This document shows, piece after piece, positions 49,877 to 59,144 of a stretch of 64,000 bases of DNA. Within the stretch, counting starts at the first letter, position 1; each line of letters begins with the position of its first letter. The DNA comes from AC-56 sp963702195. Its GTDB lineage: Bacteria; Actinomycetota; Thermoleophilia; Solirubrobacterales; 70-9. The translations under genes and the position numbers were made by a program. A model generated the notes under the pieces. The model saw only the letters and a list, made by a program, of their open reading frames with translations. It did no database searches and was not told the DNA's origin. The DNA lies in assembly GCA_963702195.1 (NCBI GenBank), contig OY969725.1, positions 1,984,001 to 2,048,000 on the forward strand, given 5' to 3'.

Positions 49877-50797
49877 CTAGGCCCGTGGATGAGAACGTGC
49901 GTACTCGCGGCTCAGGCGTCCCGGCTCCACGCGCGTGTAGACCTGCGTGGTTGAGACGCTCGCATGGCCCAAAAGTTCCTGGATTGAGCGTAAATCCGCG
50001 CCGCCCTCGAGCAGATGGGTCGCGAACGAGTGGCGCAGCGTGTGCGGCGATACGTGGCCCGCGACCGCCGCCTCGCGAACCCAGCGGTCGAGCCGCCTGC
50101 GCACGTCGGACGGCGACAGCCTCCTGCCGCGTCGCGACAGGAACAGGGCGGGCTCGGCGCGATCGTTGGCGAGCGCGGGCCGCGCCTGGCGCAGATACCG
50201 GTCCAGGGCGCGCTGAGCGGGCTCCCCCATCGGCACGATCCTCGTCTTCGACCCCTTGCCGGTGACCCGGAGCGCCTCCGAGTCGAAGTCGGCCGCGTCG
50301 GTGTCGAGGTTGACGATCTCCTCCGCGCGCAGGCCGCAGGCGTATGTGACCTCGAGCATCGCGCGGTCACGCACCTCCAGCGGCCCGGAGGCGGGGATCC
50401 GGTCCAGGAGCCGGCCGATCTCGTCGGGCCCCAGCACGCGCGGCAGGCGCGATGCCTTCTTCGGCATCGGGAGCAGCTCCGCGGGGTTCTGCTGCGTGGC
50501 GCCGGTCCGCGTGAGGTGGTCGTGGAAGCTCCGCACCGCCGCGAGCTTCCGCGAGACGCTGGCCCGCGCGAGCCCGCGCTCGGACAGAGCGGCCGCATAG
50601 CTGCGCAGGTCGCGGTACACGAGCGTGCCCGGCTCCCTGCTCTGTCGCGTGGCCCACTCGGCGAGCTCCGCCAGGTCGCCGCCGTAGGCGCGCAGAGTGT
50701 GGCGCGACGAACCTCGCCGCTCGAGCTCGCGCCGGAAGTCGAGGAGAGCCGCCTCCCACGCCGGGCTCGCGGCCGGCTCAGCCGTCTCGTCGCTCAT
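49877..50797 (-). CDS. XerC/XerD tyrosine recombinase (306 aa)
   Basis: Core-binding domain SRHTLRAYGGDLAELAEWA... and catalytic domain with TYACGLRAEEIVNL (R), HTLRHSFATHLLEGGADLRSIQELLGHASVSTTQVYTRV (HxxR, H, Y). This is the chromosome-dimer-resolution Xer type; its place next to whiG and far from the elements supports a core role. ATG 50797 or 50818 are both possible starts. Confidence 0.9.
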   Translation of the reverse strand: MSDETAEPAASPAWEAALLDFRRELERRGSSRHTLRAYGGDLAELAEWATRQSREPGTLVYRDLRSYAAALSERGLARASVSRKLAAVRSFHDHLTRTGATQQNPAELLPMPKKASRLPRVLGPDEIGRLLDRIPASGPLEVRDRAMLEVTYACGLRAEEIVNLDTDAADFDSEALRVTGKGSKTRIVPMGEPAQRALDRYLRQARPALANDRAEPALFLSRRGRRLSPSDVRRRLDRWVREAAVAGHVSPHTLRHSFATHLLEGGADLRSIQELLGHASVSTTQVYTRVEPGRLSREYARSHPRA

Positions 50798-50855
50798 GCC
50801 GGGGAGCTTCGCCGTCATGCCCGCCACGCCTGCCGGTGCAGGCTGGGGTGCGTGG

Positions 50856-51893
50856 TCAGTTCCCGATGTAGATCGGGGTCCCAAGCGGGACCTGGTCATA
50901 GAGCTCGATCACGTCGGGAATCGCCATCCGCACGCAACCGTGCGAGGCCGCCGTCCCCAGCGAGGAGACCTCGTCCGTCCCGTGGATGCCGGCGCCGTTG
51001 AAGAAGCCCATCCAGCGGGCCTTGATCGGATCCTCCGGCCCCGGCGGGATGACCTTCCCGGCGAGGCTTCCGGCCCATGCCGAATCGGGCACGTGCCAGG
51101 AGGGGTTGACCTGCTTGTCGTCGATCGTGTAGACGCCGGCGGGCGTCTCCAGGCCCTGCTGGCCGACGGCGATGGTGTACGTCTTGGCGAGCTTCAGGTT
51201 CTTCCACAGCCGCAGCTGGAAGTTGCCGCGGTCGATGGTGAGGTAGACCGGGTACTTGGAGGCGAGCTGATCGGTCGTGACCTGCGGCTTCGTCTTCTCC
51301 ACCGGCGCCTTCACGGTCCGGTCGTGCTGGCTCTCGATTGCGCCGCGGAGCTCAGTGGTCAGCTTGTCGCTCACGAGCGCGACCCCGTCCTTCCCCGGCA
51401 CCGCGTTGAGCGAAGCAGGCGAGGGACTCACGGTCGCGTCGGTGGCCGGGGCGTTGACGTCGCTTGACACCTTCTTGACGAAGTCGTCGAGCGCCTTGGA
51501 CGAGTAGGTGATGTGCGGGGTCATCTCGCGATCGACGGAGCCGCCGGTCGTATAGCGCCACACCCGCGAGGGGAAGCTCCCGTGGTGGCTCGCCCGCAGC
51601 GCCGCGTTGACCATGCCGTTGATGTCGGCGCGCACCTGGAGCTGATCCGGGTTGAGGACGTACTTCGTCCCGCCGTAGGTCACCGTCACCGGCTTGTCGA
51701 GCGGCTTGACCAGCTTCGCCTGGAGCTTGGACTTGGCCTGGTCGGAAGACATGCCGCCGACGTTCAGCCCGCCGATCCGGATGCCGTCGGCGATCTTGCC
51801 CGAGTTCGCGCGATCGATCGCGTAGGCGGCTACGGCCACCGCGATGAAGATCCCCACTACGGAGGCGAGAGCTATCTGTGCTCTACGTCCCAA
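50856..51893 (-). CDS. L,D-transpeptidase with VanW/PG_binding_4-like N-terminal domain (345 aa)
   Basis: An N-terminal membrane anchor (residues ~7-26) is followed by a DGIRIGGLNVGGMSSDQAKSKLQ region typical of PG_binding_4. A C-terminal YkuD domain begins YLTIDRGNFQLRLWKNLKLAKTYTIAVGQQG and has catalytic residues H304 (GIHGTDE) and C320 (SHGCVRM). It forms 3-3 cross-links in peptidoglycan outside the membrane. Two hairpins separate it from the epimerase gene. Confidence 0.92.
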   Translation of the reverse strand: MGRRAQIALASVVGIFIAVAVAAYAIDRANSGKIADGIRIGGLNVGGMSSDQAKSKLQAKLVKPLDKPVTVTYGGTKYVLNPDQLQVRADINGMVNAALRASHHGSFPSRVWRYTTGGSVDREMTPHITYSSKALDDFVKKVSSDVNAPATDATVSPSPASLNAVPGKDGVALVSDKLTTELRGAIESQHDRTVKAPVEKTKPQVTTDQLASKYPVYLTIDRGNFQLRLWKNLKLAKTYTIAVGQQGLETPAGVYTIDDKQVNPSWHVPDSAWAGSLAGKVIPPGPEDPIKARWMGFFNGAGIHGTDEVSSLGTAASHGCVRMAIPDVIELYDQVPLGTPIYIGN

Positions 51894-51989
51894 AGAACTG
51901 ACCCCGGATCAGTCTAGGGGGCCGATCAGCGCGGGCCGGCTCGAAACAGACGTCGCAAGCAGGCTTGCGTCAGGGATCACACAACGCAC

Positions 51990-52040
51990 GGCGGCTTCGC
52001 CGCCTAACGGCACCTGCTGCTGCGGCGACAAAGTCGCCGC
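51990..52040 (-). terminator. Two hairpins between epimerase and L,D-transpeptidase genes
   Basis: GGCGGC-TTC-GCCGCC (51990-52004) and GCGGCGAC-AAA-GTCGCCGC (52022-52040) lie just after the epimerase stop. Neither has a T run, so termination strength is uncertain. Confidence 0.45.
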
Positions 52041-52052
52041 CTTGAATACGCG

Positions 52053-53171
52053 TCAGAAGCCGAGCGGCTCGCGGTCGGCGGCCACGCCGCCTCGCTCGCC
52101 CGGGTGCTCGCGCCGCACGTTCGGGCTCCAGCGCAGGAACTCCTCGACCTCGCGCTCGTACGTGTACTCCTGCTCGGTGCCGCGCATGACGGGGGCCAGT
52201 CGCAGGTGCTCGGACAGCTTGATCACGGCCTCCCGGCTCGTGTATCCGTAGTCGAACCCTGTGGCCTTGAAGAGCCGGTTGTCGACGCCGCGGCCGAACC
52301 GCAGCTGGTTGACGACCTCGACCGGGATCCGGAAGCCCAGACGTCGCAGCGAGCTCGTCGCGACCCCCGTTCCCCAGGGCGGGAGGACCGGCGCGGCAAC
52401 CTTGCCCACCAGGTCGATGATCTCCGACAGAGCCAGCACGCCGTCGGCCGCGACGTTGTAGACGCCCGGCGTGAGGTGGAAGGCGACGTGCTCGAGCGCG
52501 TGGACGACGTCGTCCTCGTGGACGAATTGAAGCCGCGGGTCGAAGCCCAGCACCATGGGGACCATGGGTAGCCGAAACATCCGTGTGAACGCCGTCTCGA
52601 CGTCCGGTCCGAGGACGTTCGCGCAGCGCAGGATGGTGGTCGTCACGTCCGGGTTTCGCTGCGCGTACTCGCTGACCGCCTGCTCGGCCTCGACGATGTC
52701 GCGCTCGAGCCCGGTCCGCGGCGGGTGCGGGCGCCCCATCTCCTCGGTGAAGAACGCCGGGTCGTCCTGCTCGGCACCGTAGTAGTGGGTGGAGCTCTTG
52801 AACACGAACTTCCGGACGGGCGAGTCTGAGCCCGTGCAGGCCGCGAGGATGTTCATCGTCCCGATCACGTTGTTCTCGTGCGCGAGACGCGGCGGCGCCA
52901 TGAGCGAGTTGACCACCAGGCGCGTGTCGATCACGGTGTCGATCTCCGCAGCCCGGACGATGCGCTCCAGGAGCGAGTGCTGGTTCGAGACCTTCACGTA
53001 CTCCGTGCGCTCGAGCTCGCGGTTGGGGGCCTCGCTGTCGACGCCGATGATGGCGTCGATGTGCTCGAAGCTCTCGAGGGCCTGCGCCAGCCGCCCGCCC
53101 CAGTACGTGGACAGGCCGGTAACCAGCACGCGGCGGGTTTCGGTGTCCAGCGGCGCCTCCACTGACGTCAT
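52053..53171 (-). CDS. NAD-dependent epimerase/dehydratase, SDR (372 aa)
   Basis: Extended SDR: RVLVTGLSTYWGGRLAQAL (a modified TGxxGxxG), VIDTRLVVNS, NVIGTMNIL, FKSSTHYYG (Ser and YxxxK-like area) and LRCANVLGP. It resembles sugar-nucleotide or carotenoid/polyketide-type epimerases common in actinobacteria; substrate unknown. ATG 53171 overlaps the acyltransferase stop (ATGA), so the two act together, perhaps in lipid or glycolipid metabolism. Confidence 0.85.
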   Translation of the reverse strand: MTSVEAPLDTETRRVLVTGLSTYWGGRLAQALESFEHIDAIIGVDSEAPNRELERTEYVKVSNQHSLLERIVRAAEIDTVIDTRLVVNSLMAPPRLAHENNVIGTMNILAACTGSDSPVRKFVFKSSTHYYGAEQDDPAFFTEEMGRPHPPRTGLERDIVEAEQAVSEYAQRNPDVTTTILRCANVLGPDVETAFTRMFRLPMVPMVLGFDPRLQFVHEDDVVHALEHVAFHLTPGVYNVAADGVLALSEIIDLVGKVAAPVLPPWGTGVATSSLRRLGFRIPVEVVNQLRFGRGVDNRLFKATGFDYGYTSREAVIKLSEHLRLAPVMRGTEQEYTYEREVEEFLRWSPNVRREHPGERGGVAADREPLGF

Positions 53172-54097
53172 CCCAACCAAACGGACTTCCTCTTGGCGAG
53201 CATCTCGTGCAGGTTCTCCTGGATCTGCGCCCTGATCTCCTGCGCGAGCGTCTGGACGAGCGCCTTGTCCTCCGCAGCCTCCGCCCCACCGAGCTCGACG
53301 GTGTCGATGGGCTCCAGGAAGCGGATCTTGAACTTCGCGGGCAGGTAGCCGAGCATTCCGAATGGCCCCAACCACGGGAAGGTGGGCGTGATCGGGAAGT
53401 AGATGAGCCCCGTCAGCTTTCGCAGGACGTCCACGTGGCCGAAGATCGGCGCCGACTCCTCGGCGCCGACGACACAGGTCGGCACGATCTGCGCCTCGGC
53501 GCGCATCGCCGCCTCGACGAAGCCGCCGCGGCCGAACCGGCGCAGCCGGTAGCGGTCTCGGTAGAGCTTCTCGGTCCCCTTGCGGCCCTCGGGGAACACC
53601 AGCACCAGCTGGCGCTCGTCGTAGAGGAGCCGGTGGACGTTCGCCGGGTGCGCGGCGACGCCGCCGACCTTCGGGATCAGCATCGAGAACCCGGGATAGC
53701 CCTTGAAGAAGTGCTCGACGGTGAGGTAGAGCGGCCGCGGGTGCGGGTGCTCCTCGCGGATCGCCTTGCCGATCATCGCGGCGTCCGGCGGCAGCGCGCC
53801 CGCGTGGTTGGAGACGAGGAGGGCACCGGTGTCGGAGGGCACGTTGTGGACGCCCTCGACCTCGGTCCGGAACCAGTAGCGGTAGAAGAACTCGATCAGG
53901 GTCGCGTCCATGAAGCCCTCGACCCTCTCCGAACGACCCCAATCGTTCAGGCGGCGCTCGGGCTCGATCGCTGGCAGCAGCTCGCGCATGACCTCCGCGG
54001 GCCGGCGCTCGGGCAGCTGCTGCCCCGCGCCAGCCTCGCCGGCGTCCTCGGCCGGAACCGCGTGGTCGGTCAGGGAGGTGCGTTGCTCGTCAGCCAT
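53168..54097 (-). CDS. PlsC-like lysophospholipid acyltransferase (309 aa)
   Basis: NHxxxxD-type motif in SNHAGALPPDAAMI, the FPEGRKGTEKLYRDRYRLRRFGRGGFVEAA block and VPTCVVGAEESAP place it in the PlsC/LPLAT superfamily (DUF-type 'acyltransferase' of actinobacteria). It transfers acyl chains to lysophosphatidic acid or a glycolipid at the membrane. ATG 54097 (MADEQRTSL) is chosen over an upstream start with non-conserved sequence. Coupled to the epimerase gene. Confidence 0.88.
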   Translation of the reverse strand: MADEQRTSLTDHAVPAEDAGEAGAGQQLPERRPAEVMRELLPAIEPERRLNDWGRSERVEGFMDATLIEFFYRYWFRTEVEGVHNVPSDTGALLVSNHAGALPPDAAMIGKAIREEHPHPRPLYLTVEHFFKGYPGFSMLIPKVGGVAAHPANVHRLLYDERQLVLVFPEGRKGTEKLYRDRYRLRRFGRGGFVEAAMRAEAQIVPTCVVGAEESAPIFGHVDVLRKLTGLIYFPITPTFPWLGPFGMLGYLPAKFKIRFLEPIDTVELGGAEAAEDKALVQTLAQEIRAQIQENLHEMLAKRKSVWLG

Positions 54098-54156
54098 CGG
54101 CGTCGCATTGTGGCAGCCCTGCGCCACTCGCCCCGCGGCCAATATGTTTTGCCTGC

Positions 54157-54870
54157 ATGCGCTCCAAGGACCAGGTGAGACGCGCCGTCTGGCGGGCCAT
54201 GGAACGCGAGGGGGTCTCGCGGTTTCCGGGTGCCGAGGGGCGCGTTCCCAACTTCGCAGGCGCCAAGCTGGCGGCCGAGAAGCTCGCCCAGCACCGCCTG
54301 TGGAAGCGCGCCCAGGTGATCAAAACCAACCCCGATTCCCCGCAGACCCACGCCAGGCGCCTGGCGCTCGAGCAGGGCAAGAAGCTCGTGATGGCGGTCC
54401 CGCGGCTGCGCGACCAGCACCCGTTCCGGCTGCTCGACCCCAAGCGGCTGTCGAAGGCCGCCGTGCGAGAGGCGGCCACGATCAAGGGCGCCCTGCGACA
54501 CGGCAAGGTGGTCGCCCTGGAGGAGATCCCCGAGATCGACTTCGTGCTCTGCGGCTCGGTCGCGGTCAACCTCAGCGGCGCACGGGTCGGCAAGGGCGGC
54601 GGCTTCTCCGACCTCGAGTACGGCCTCCTGATCGAGGAGGGCAAGATCGACACCCACACCTTCGTGGCGACGACCGTCCACCCGATCCAAATCCTGCGCG
54701 AGCACCTGATGATGACCGCCCACGACCTGCCGGTCGACCTGATCGTCACCCCGCGCGCGGCAATCGACGTCGAGCGCGTCTACAACCGCCCGCGCGGCGT
54801 CCTCTGGGACCACCTCCAGCCACCGCAGATCCACGAGATCCCGGTCCTGGAGCGGATGGGGTACGCGTGA
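54157..54870 (+). CDS. 5-formyltetrahydrofolate cyclo-ligase-like protein (237 aa)
   Basis: 5-FCL/MTHFS-domain protein. IKTNPDSPQTHARRLALEQGKKLVMAVPRLRD and the nucleotide/folate loop VGKGGGFSDLEYGLL match the family; the fold is the NagB/RpiA-like CoA-transferase type. It may convert 5-formyl-THF to methenyl-THF, although the MTHFSD-like subgroup is not all enzymatically proven. The stop overlaps the next GTG (GTGA). Confidence 0.85.
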   Translation: MRSKDQVRRAVWRAMEREGVSRFPGAEGRVPNFAGAKLAAEKLAQHRLWKRAQVIKTNPDSPQTHARRLALEQGKKLVMAVPRLRDQHPFRLLDPKRLSKAAVREAATIKGALRHGKVVALEEIPEIDFVLCGSVAVNLSGARVGKGGGFSDLEYGLLIEEGKIDTHTFVATTVHPIQILREHLMMTAHDLPVDLIVTPRAAIDVERVYNRPRGVLWDHLQPPQIHEIPVLERMGYA

Positions 54871-55865
54871 CGGCTTCCCAGCACGCCGAGGAGCGCACCA
54901 GCCTCACCACCCAGCTCCTCGAGGAGTTCTTCCCCTTCACGCCGCCTCGGGCCGAGCTTCCCGACCCCACGCCCGCGGAGGGCCCGGACCCCTATGGCGA
55001 CCCCGATCCCGAGTGGCTTCGGATCGACTGGCGCGAGCACCTGCACCGGATCGACGTCGGCGGCGCCCGGAACGTCAACTACGTCGAGATGGGACCGGAG
55101 TCCGGAAAGGCGCTCCTGCTGGTCCACGGACTCTCGGGCTCGTGGCCGAACTGGCTCGAGAACATCCCCTATTTCGCGCGTGAGCACCGCGTCATCGCAC
55201 TGGATCTGCCCGGGTTCGGCGACAGCCCGATGCCGGACTGGGAGCTCTCGGTCGAGGCCTTCGGCCGGTTCATCTTCGACTTCTGCGACGCCCTCGGCGT
55301 GAAGAGCGCGACGATCGTCGGCAACTCGATGGGCGGCTTCATCGCGGCCGAGACGGCGGTCCAGGAGCCGGGGCGGTTCGAGAAGCTCGTGCTCGTCTCC
55401 GCGGCGGGCATCTCCCATGTCCGCATGCGCCGCCAGCCCGCCGAGGTGGCGGCGCGGATGGGGATCGCCACGGCGCCTCTGCTGCTGCGGCTCGTCGATA
55501 ACGGAATCCGACGGCCCGGCCTTCGGCGCGCGCTGTTCGGAGGCCTCTTCTACTCGCCGAACCGCCTCCCGGCAGAGCTCCTGTGGGAATGCTTCCAGCA
55601 CGGCAACGGCCGTCCCGGCGTGCTGCCGGCCGTCCGCGGCCTGGTCGGCTACGACATCCTCGACCGCCTCGAGGAAGTCGAGGTCCCGACGCTGATCGTC
55701 TGGGGGCGCAACGACCACGTCGTGCCGCCCAACGACGCCATCGGCTACGGGCGTCGCCTCCGCAACTCCCGCACCGTGATCTTCGACAAGACCGGGCACC
55801 TCCCCATGGCCGAGCGCCCGGTGCGCTTCAACCGCGTGCTGGAGACGTTCCTGAACGAGGACTAG
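54867..55865 (+). CDS. Alpha/beta hydrolase (332 aa)
   Basis: LLLVHGLSGSWPNWLENIPYF (oxyanion), VGNSMGGFIA (Ser nucleophile), PTLIVWGRNDHVVPP (acid) and FDKTGHLPMAERP (His). A ~75-residue N-terminal extension precedes the fold. Co-translated with the folate-ligase-like protein. Esterase or lipase-like; substrate unknown. Its stop is 9 bp from the convergent ilvD stop. Confidence 0.88.
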   Translation: MTASQHAEERTSLTTQLLEEFFPFTPPRAELPDPTPAEGPDPYGDPDPEWLRIDWREHLHRIDVGGARNVNYVEMGPESGKALLLVHGLSGSWPNWLENIPYFAREHRVIALDLPGFGDSPMPDWELSVEAFGRFIFDFCDALGVKSATIVGNSMGGFIAAETAVQEPGRFEKLVLVSAAGISHVRMRRQPAEVAARMGIATAPLLLRLVDNGIRRPGLRRALFGGLFYSPNRLPAELLWECFQHGNGRPGVLPAVRGLVGYDILDRLEEVEVPTLIVWGRNDHVVPPNDAIGYGRRLRNSRTVIFDKTGHLPMAERPVRFNRVLETFLNED

Positions 55866-55874
55866 CGGCCCGCG

Positions 55875-57548
55875 TCAGCCGGTGATCGCGCCCTCGGATG
55901 CCGAGCTCACGCTGCGCGCGTACTTGGCCATTACGCCGCTGGAGTAGTGCGGCTCGGGCGGCTCGTATTCGGCCACCCGTCGAGCGATCTCGTCGTCGGT
56001 GAGGTCGACGTCGAGCCGCCTCGCCTCCACGTCGAAGGTGATCTGGTCGCCCTCCCTCACGGCGGCGATGGGTCCTCCGCGGACCGCCTCCGGCGCCACG
56101 TGACCTGCCATCAGCCCGTGAGTTGCGCCGGAGAAGCGCCCGTCGGTGAGCAGCGCCACCTCTTCGCCGAGCCCCTCGCCGACGATCGCGGCGGTCACGT
56201 GGAGCATCTCGCGCATCCCTGGGCCGCCCGAGGGCCCCTCGTTGCGGATCACGATGATGTCCCCGGCCCTCAGGCTCTGCTGGGCGACGGCGTCGAACGC
56301 CTCCTCCTCGGACTCGAAGACGCGAGCCGGCCCTGACTGCTTCAGCCGTTCGGTCCCGGCGAGCTTCACCACACAGCCGTCGGGCGCGAGGTTCCCGCGC
56401 AGGATCGCGAAGCCGCCGTGCGGCTTGATCGGGTCGCTCGCCTCGCGCACGACGACCTGGCCCGGGGTCTCCTCGGTGTCCGTCGCCTCCTCGCCGATCG
56501 TGCGGCCGGTCACCGTGAGCGCACCGGCGTGCAGGACGCCCGCATCGGCAAGGCGCTTGACGATCACGCCCACCCCGCCGGCCTTGTAGAGGTCCGTGGC
56601 CACGAAGCGGCCGCCGGGCTTGAGGTCGGCCACCAGCGGGGTCTGGCGGGAGATGCGCTCGAAGTCGTCGATGTCCATGTCGACGCCGGCCTCCCGCGCG
56701 ACCGCGAGCAGGTGGAGCACCCCGTTGGTCGAGCCGCCGGACGCGCACACGGTCGCGACGGCGTTCTCGATCGACTGTGCGGTGATCACCTTGTCGGGCG
56801 TCAGATCCTCCTTCAGGGCCCTGACGGCCAGCCTGCCCGCCTCGCGGGCGACCTCGGCCTTGTCGCCGTTCATCGCCGGAACCATCGCCGAGCCCATCGG
56901 CGAGATGCCCATCGCCTCGAACGCGCAGGCCATCGTGTTGGCGGTGAACTGGCCGCCGCACGCGCCAGCCCCGGGGCTGGCGCAGCCCTCGAGCTCCAGC
57001 AGGTCATCGTCGGAGAGGTTGCCCGCGGCGTGAGCGCCGATCGCCTCGAAGACGTCCTGGATCGTCACGTCCTTCCCGTGCCAGTGGCCCGGCGCAATCG
57101 AGCCGCCGTAGAGCATCACCGCGGGCACGTTCAGGCGGGCGAGCGCCATCACCGCACCCGGGATGGTCTTGTCGCACCCGGACATCGCGACGACCGCGTC
57201 GAACTGGTAGCCGCGCACCGTCAGCTCGATCGAGTCGGCGATCACCTCGCGACTGACGAGCGAGGTCTTCATCCCCTCCGTCCCCATCGTGATGCCGTCG
57301 GAGATCGCGATCGAGTTGAACTCCATCGGCGTGCCGCCCGCCTCGCGGACCCCCTCCTTCACCGCCTCGGCCAGCTCGCGCAGGTGGAAGTTGCACGGCA
57401 TCGCCTCGATCCAGGTGTTCGCGATGCCGACCGTCGGGCGGCGCAGTGCATCGTCGTCGTAGCCGATGCCCTTCATGTAGGCGCGCGCCGCGGCGCGGTC
57501 GGGGCCGTCGAAGACGGCCGCCGAGCGTGGGCGGGGAAGATCGTTCAC
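55875..57548 (-). CDS. ilvD: Dihydroxy-acid dehydratase (557 aa)
   Basis: Fe-S dehydratase of branched-chain amino acid synthesis. CDKTIPGAVMALARLNVPAVMLYGG and CASPGAGACGGQFTANTMACAFEAMG carry two cluster cysteines, and GRFSGATHGLMAGHVAPEA is the C-terminal signature. It converts dihydroxy-isovalerate and -methylvalerate to 2-oxoacids. GTG 57548 overlaps the preceding stop (GTGA), the last link in an overlapping operon. Confidence 0.95.
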   Translation of the reverse strand: MNDLPRPRSAAVFDGPDRAAARAYMKGIGYDDDALRRPTVGIANTWIEAMPCNFHLRELAEAVKEGVREAGGTPMEFNSIAISDGITMGTEGMKTSLVSREVIADSIELTVRGYQFDAVVAMSGCDKTIPGAVMALARLNVPAVMLYGGSIAPGHWHGKDVTIQDVFEAIGAHAAGNLSDDDLLELEGCASPGAGACGGQFTANTMACAFEAMGISPMGSAMVPAMNGDKAEVAREAGRLAVRALKEDLTPDKVITAQSIENAVATVCASGGSTNGVLHLLAVAREAGVDMDIDDFERISRQTPLVADLKPGGRFVATDLYKAGGVGVIVKRLADAGVLHAGALTVTGRTIGEEATDTEETPGQVVVREASDPIKPHGGFAILRGNLAPDGCVVKLAGTERLKQSGPARVFESEEEAFDAVAQQSLRAGDIIVIRNEGPSGGPGMREMLHVTAAIVGEGLGEEVALLTDGRFSGATHGLMAGHVAPEAVRGGPIAAVREGDQITFDVEARRLDVDLTDDEIARRVAEYEPPEPHYSSGVMAKYARSVSSASEGAITG

Positions 57549-58108
57549 GCGGCGGTGACCACTCGTCTCGCCCGCCACTCGCGAAGCCGGATTAGATCTC
57601 GGCCGGCCTGCCCCGGGTCCACCTGGCGGCCGGGCACGTGCATGTTCGCCATCGAGATCAGCTCACGCTCGCCCGCGCGCAGCGACATCCACTTCGCCAG
57701 GACGTCGTCGGCGTCCGGGAGCCGCTGCTCCGGCTCGGGCTCGGAGCGATCCGGAAATCCCACGCAGTACTCGCTGAGAAGCTCGCCGGTGCGGGTGTCG
57801 AACGCCAGGATCGGCCGATGCGGATACAGCAGGTATCCGTAGCCGCCGTCCCCCTCGTTGCCGTCGACCGCGATGAACCCCAGCTCCATATACATCCGGT
57901 ACTCGTCCTCGGAGACGACGGAGCGCAGCAGCTCGCGGGCGCGGGCCTCGGCTCGCCGCTCGCGGCCGGGATCGTAGGCCGGGATGTGCTCCCGCACCGC
58001 GTGCCGTTTCGGAAGACGGCGGCGCACCCGCTCGGCCACCGACGGGCCGAAGCCGACGGCCGCGAGGGCCGCCAGCACGACGAGTGAGGTCACGAGCAGG
58101 AAGCTCAA
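57545..58108 (-). CDS. Hypothetical membrane-anchored protein (187 aa)
   Basis: One N-terminal transmembrane helix (SFLLVTSLVVLAALAAVGFGP), then a soluble domain with ELLRSVVSEDEYRMYMELGFIAVDG...YGYLLYPHRPILAFDTRTGELLSEYCVGFP. The latter pattern is conserved among actinobacterial proteins of unknown function. TTG start by TTGA overlap with the upstream gene; stop overlaps ilvD. No motif points to a function. Confidence 0.7.
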   Translation of the reverse strand: MSFLLVTSLVVLAALAAVGFGPSVAERVRRRLPKRHAVREHIPAYDPGRERRAEARARELLRSVVSEDEYRMYMELGFIAVDGNEGDGGYGYLLYPHRPILAFDTRTGELLSEYCVGFPDRSEPEPEQRLPDADDVLAKWMSLRAGERELISMANMHVPGRQVDPGQAGRDLIRLREWRARRVVTAA

Positions 58109-58347
58109 CCGCCCGCTGCCGGTGGAAAGAAGACGACCCGCTCGGCGTCGCGCGGGACGTCGGCGAAGTCGCGAACCATCGTGGCCTCACGCCGCGTCCC
58201 CTCGGTGGTCGGAACCGCCGCCCACATGCCGAGATCGAGCTGACGGCGAAACTCGGCGATCAGGCGCTCCTCGTCCTCGGATACCCCGGGGTCACCCTCC
58301 GCGAGCAATACGTCACCGTGTCCGGGCTTCATTCGCACGAGCTTCAT
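58105..58347 (-). CDS. Small conserved hypothetical protein (80 aa)
   Basis: MKLVRMKPGHGDVLLAEGDP opens the protein. EFRRQLDLGMWAAVPT and REATMVRDFADVPRDAERVVFFPP follow, a small actinobacterial type I recognise only by pattern, without known function. ATG 58347 shares one base with the thiD stop (TGATG) and the stop overlaps the next TTG. Compact alpha/beta, no membrane segment. Confidence 0.7.
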   Translation of the reverse strand: MKLVRMKPGHGDVLLAEGDPGVSEDEERLIAEFRRQLDLGMWAAVPTTEGTRREATMVRDFADVPRDAERVVFFPPAAGG

Positions 58348-59144
58348 CAACGCCGGATTATGCCAGTGGCGTCGACCGGCCCCGGGCCCGAGCCCAGCCC
58401 GGCCAGGCCGTTGCCCACGGCCTCCGAGGCGATCTCGCGTGCCCAGCGCGCGGCCTCGGCGAGCTCGGCCCCCCGGGCGAGGTACGCCGCGAGGGCCGAC
58501 GAGTGGGTGCATCCGGACCCGTGTGAGGCGGCGTCCGCGTAGCGGGGGCCGTCGATGCGGAGCGTCCCGAAGCCGTCGAAGAGCACGTCCGCTCCGTCGT
58601 CCGAATGGCCCCCGGTGACGACGACCGCCCCCGGCCCGAGCGCCTGGATCGCCCGCGCCAGCTCCTCAGCGCTCGCCCCCTCCCCCAGCCCGGCCAGCTC
58701 GCGCGCCTCGGGAAGGTTCGGTGTCGCCACGGACGCCAGCGGCAGGATGCGCTCGATCAGCGCCGCCTTCGCGTTGCGGTCCAGCAGGGTCGCGCCGCTC
58801 GCCGACACCATCACCGGGTCGACGACCACCGGGGCGCCGCCGACGAGCGCGAGCGCCTCGACAACCGCGTCGATCGTCGCCTCGTCGCCCAGCATGCCCA
58901 CCTTCACCGCGTCGATCGGCATGTCCTCGGCGACCGCGTGCACCTGAGCCACGATCGTCGGGCCCGGGACCTGGGTTACGAGCTCCACGCCGACCGTGTT
59001 CTGTGCCGTCAGCGCCGTGATCGCGCACGTGCCGTGGACACCGCAGCGCGCGAACGCCTTCAGGTCGGCCTGGATGCCGGCACCGCCGCCGGAGTCGGAT
59101 CCGGCAATCGCCATGCACACGCGCACGCGCTCGTCGGGGGTCAC
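58347..59144 (-). CDS. thiD: Hydroxymethylpyrimidine/phosphomethylpyrimidine kinase (265 aa)
   Basis: Ribokinase-like fold: AIAGSDSGGGAGIQADLKAFARCGVHGTCAITALTAQNTVGV is the ThiD N-terminus, VVDPVMVSASGATLL the middle, and SHGSGCTHSSALAAYLA the anion hole and catalytic region (Gly-Cys-Thr). It phosphorylates HMP and HMP-P for thiamine synthesis. GTG 59144 overlaps the dprA stop. Confidence 0.94.
   Translation of the reverse strand: MTPDERVRVCMAIAGSDSGGGAGIQADLKAFARCGVHGTCAITALTAQNTVGVELVTQVPGPTIVAQVHAVAEDMPIDAVKVGMLGDEATIDAVVEALALVGGAPVVVDPVMVSASGATLLDRNAKAALIERILPLASVATPNLPEARELAGLGEGASAEELARAIQALGPGAVVVTGGHSDDGADVLFDGFGTLRIDGPRYADAASHGSGCTHSSALAAYLARGAELAEAARWAREIASEAVGNGLAGLGSGPGPVDATGIIRR

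Noticed and set aside
49877..50797. Xer-type recombinase as a third mobile-element integrase
   Set aside because: Sequence and position next to core genes fit housekeeping XerC/XerD; no att-like repeats or excisionase nearby.
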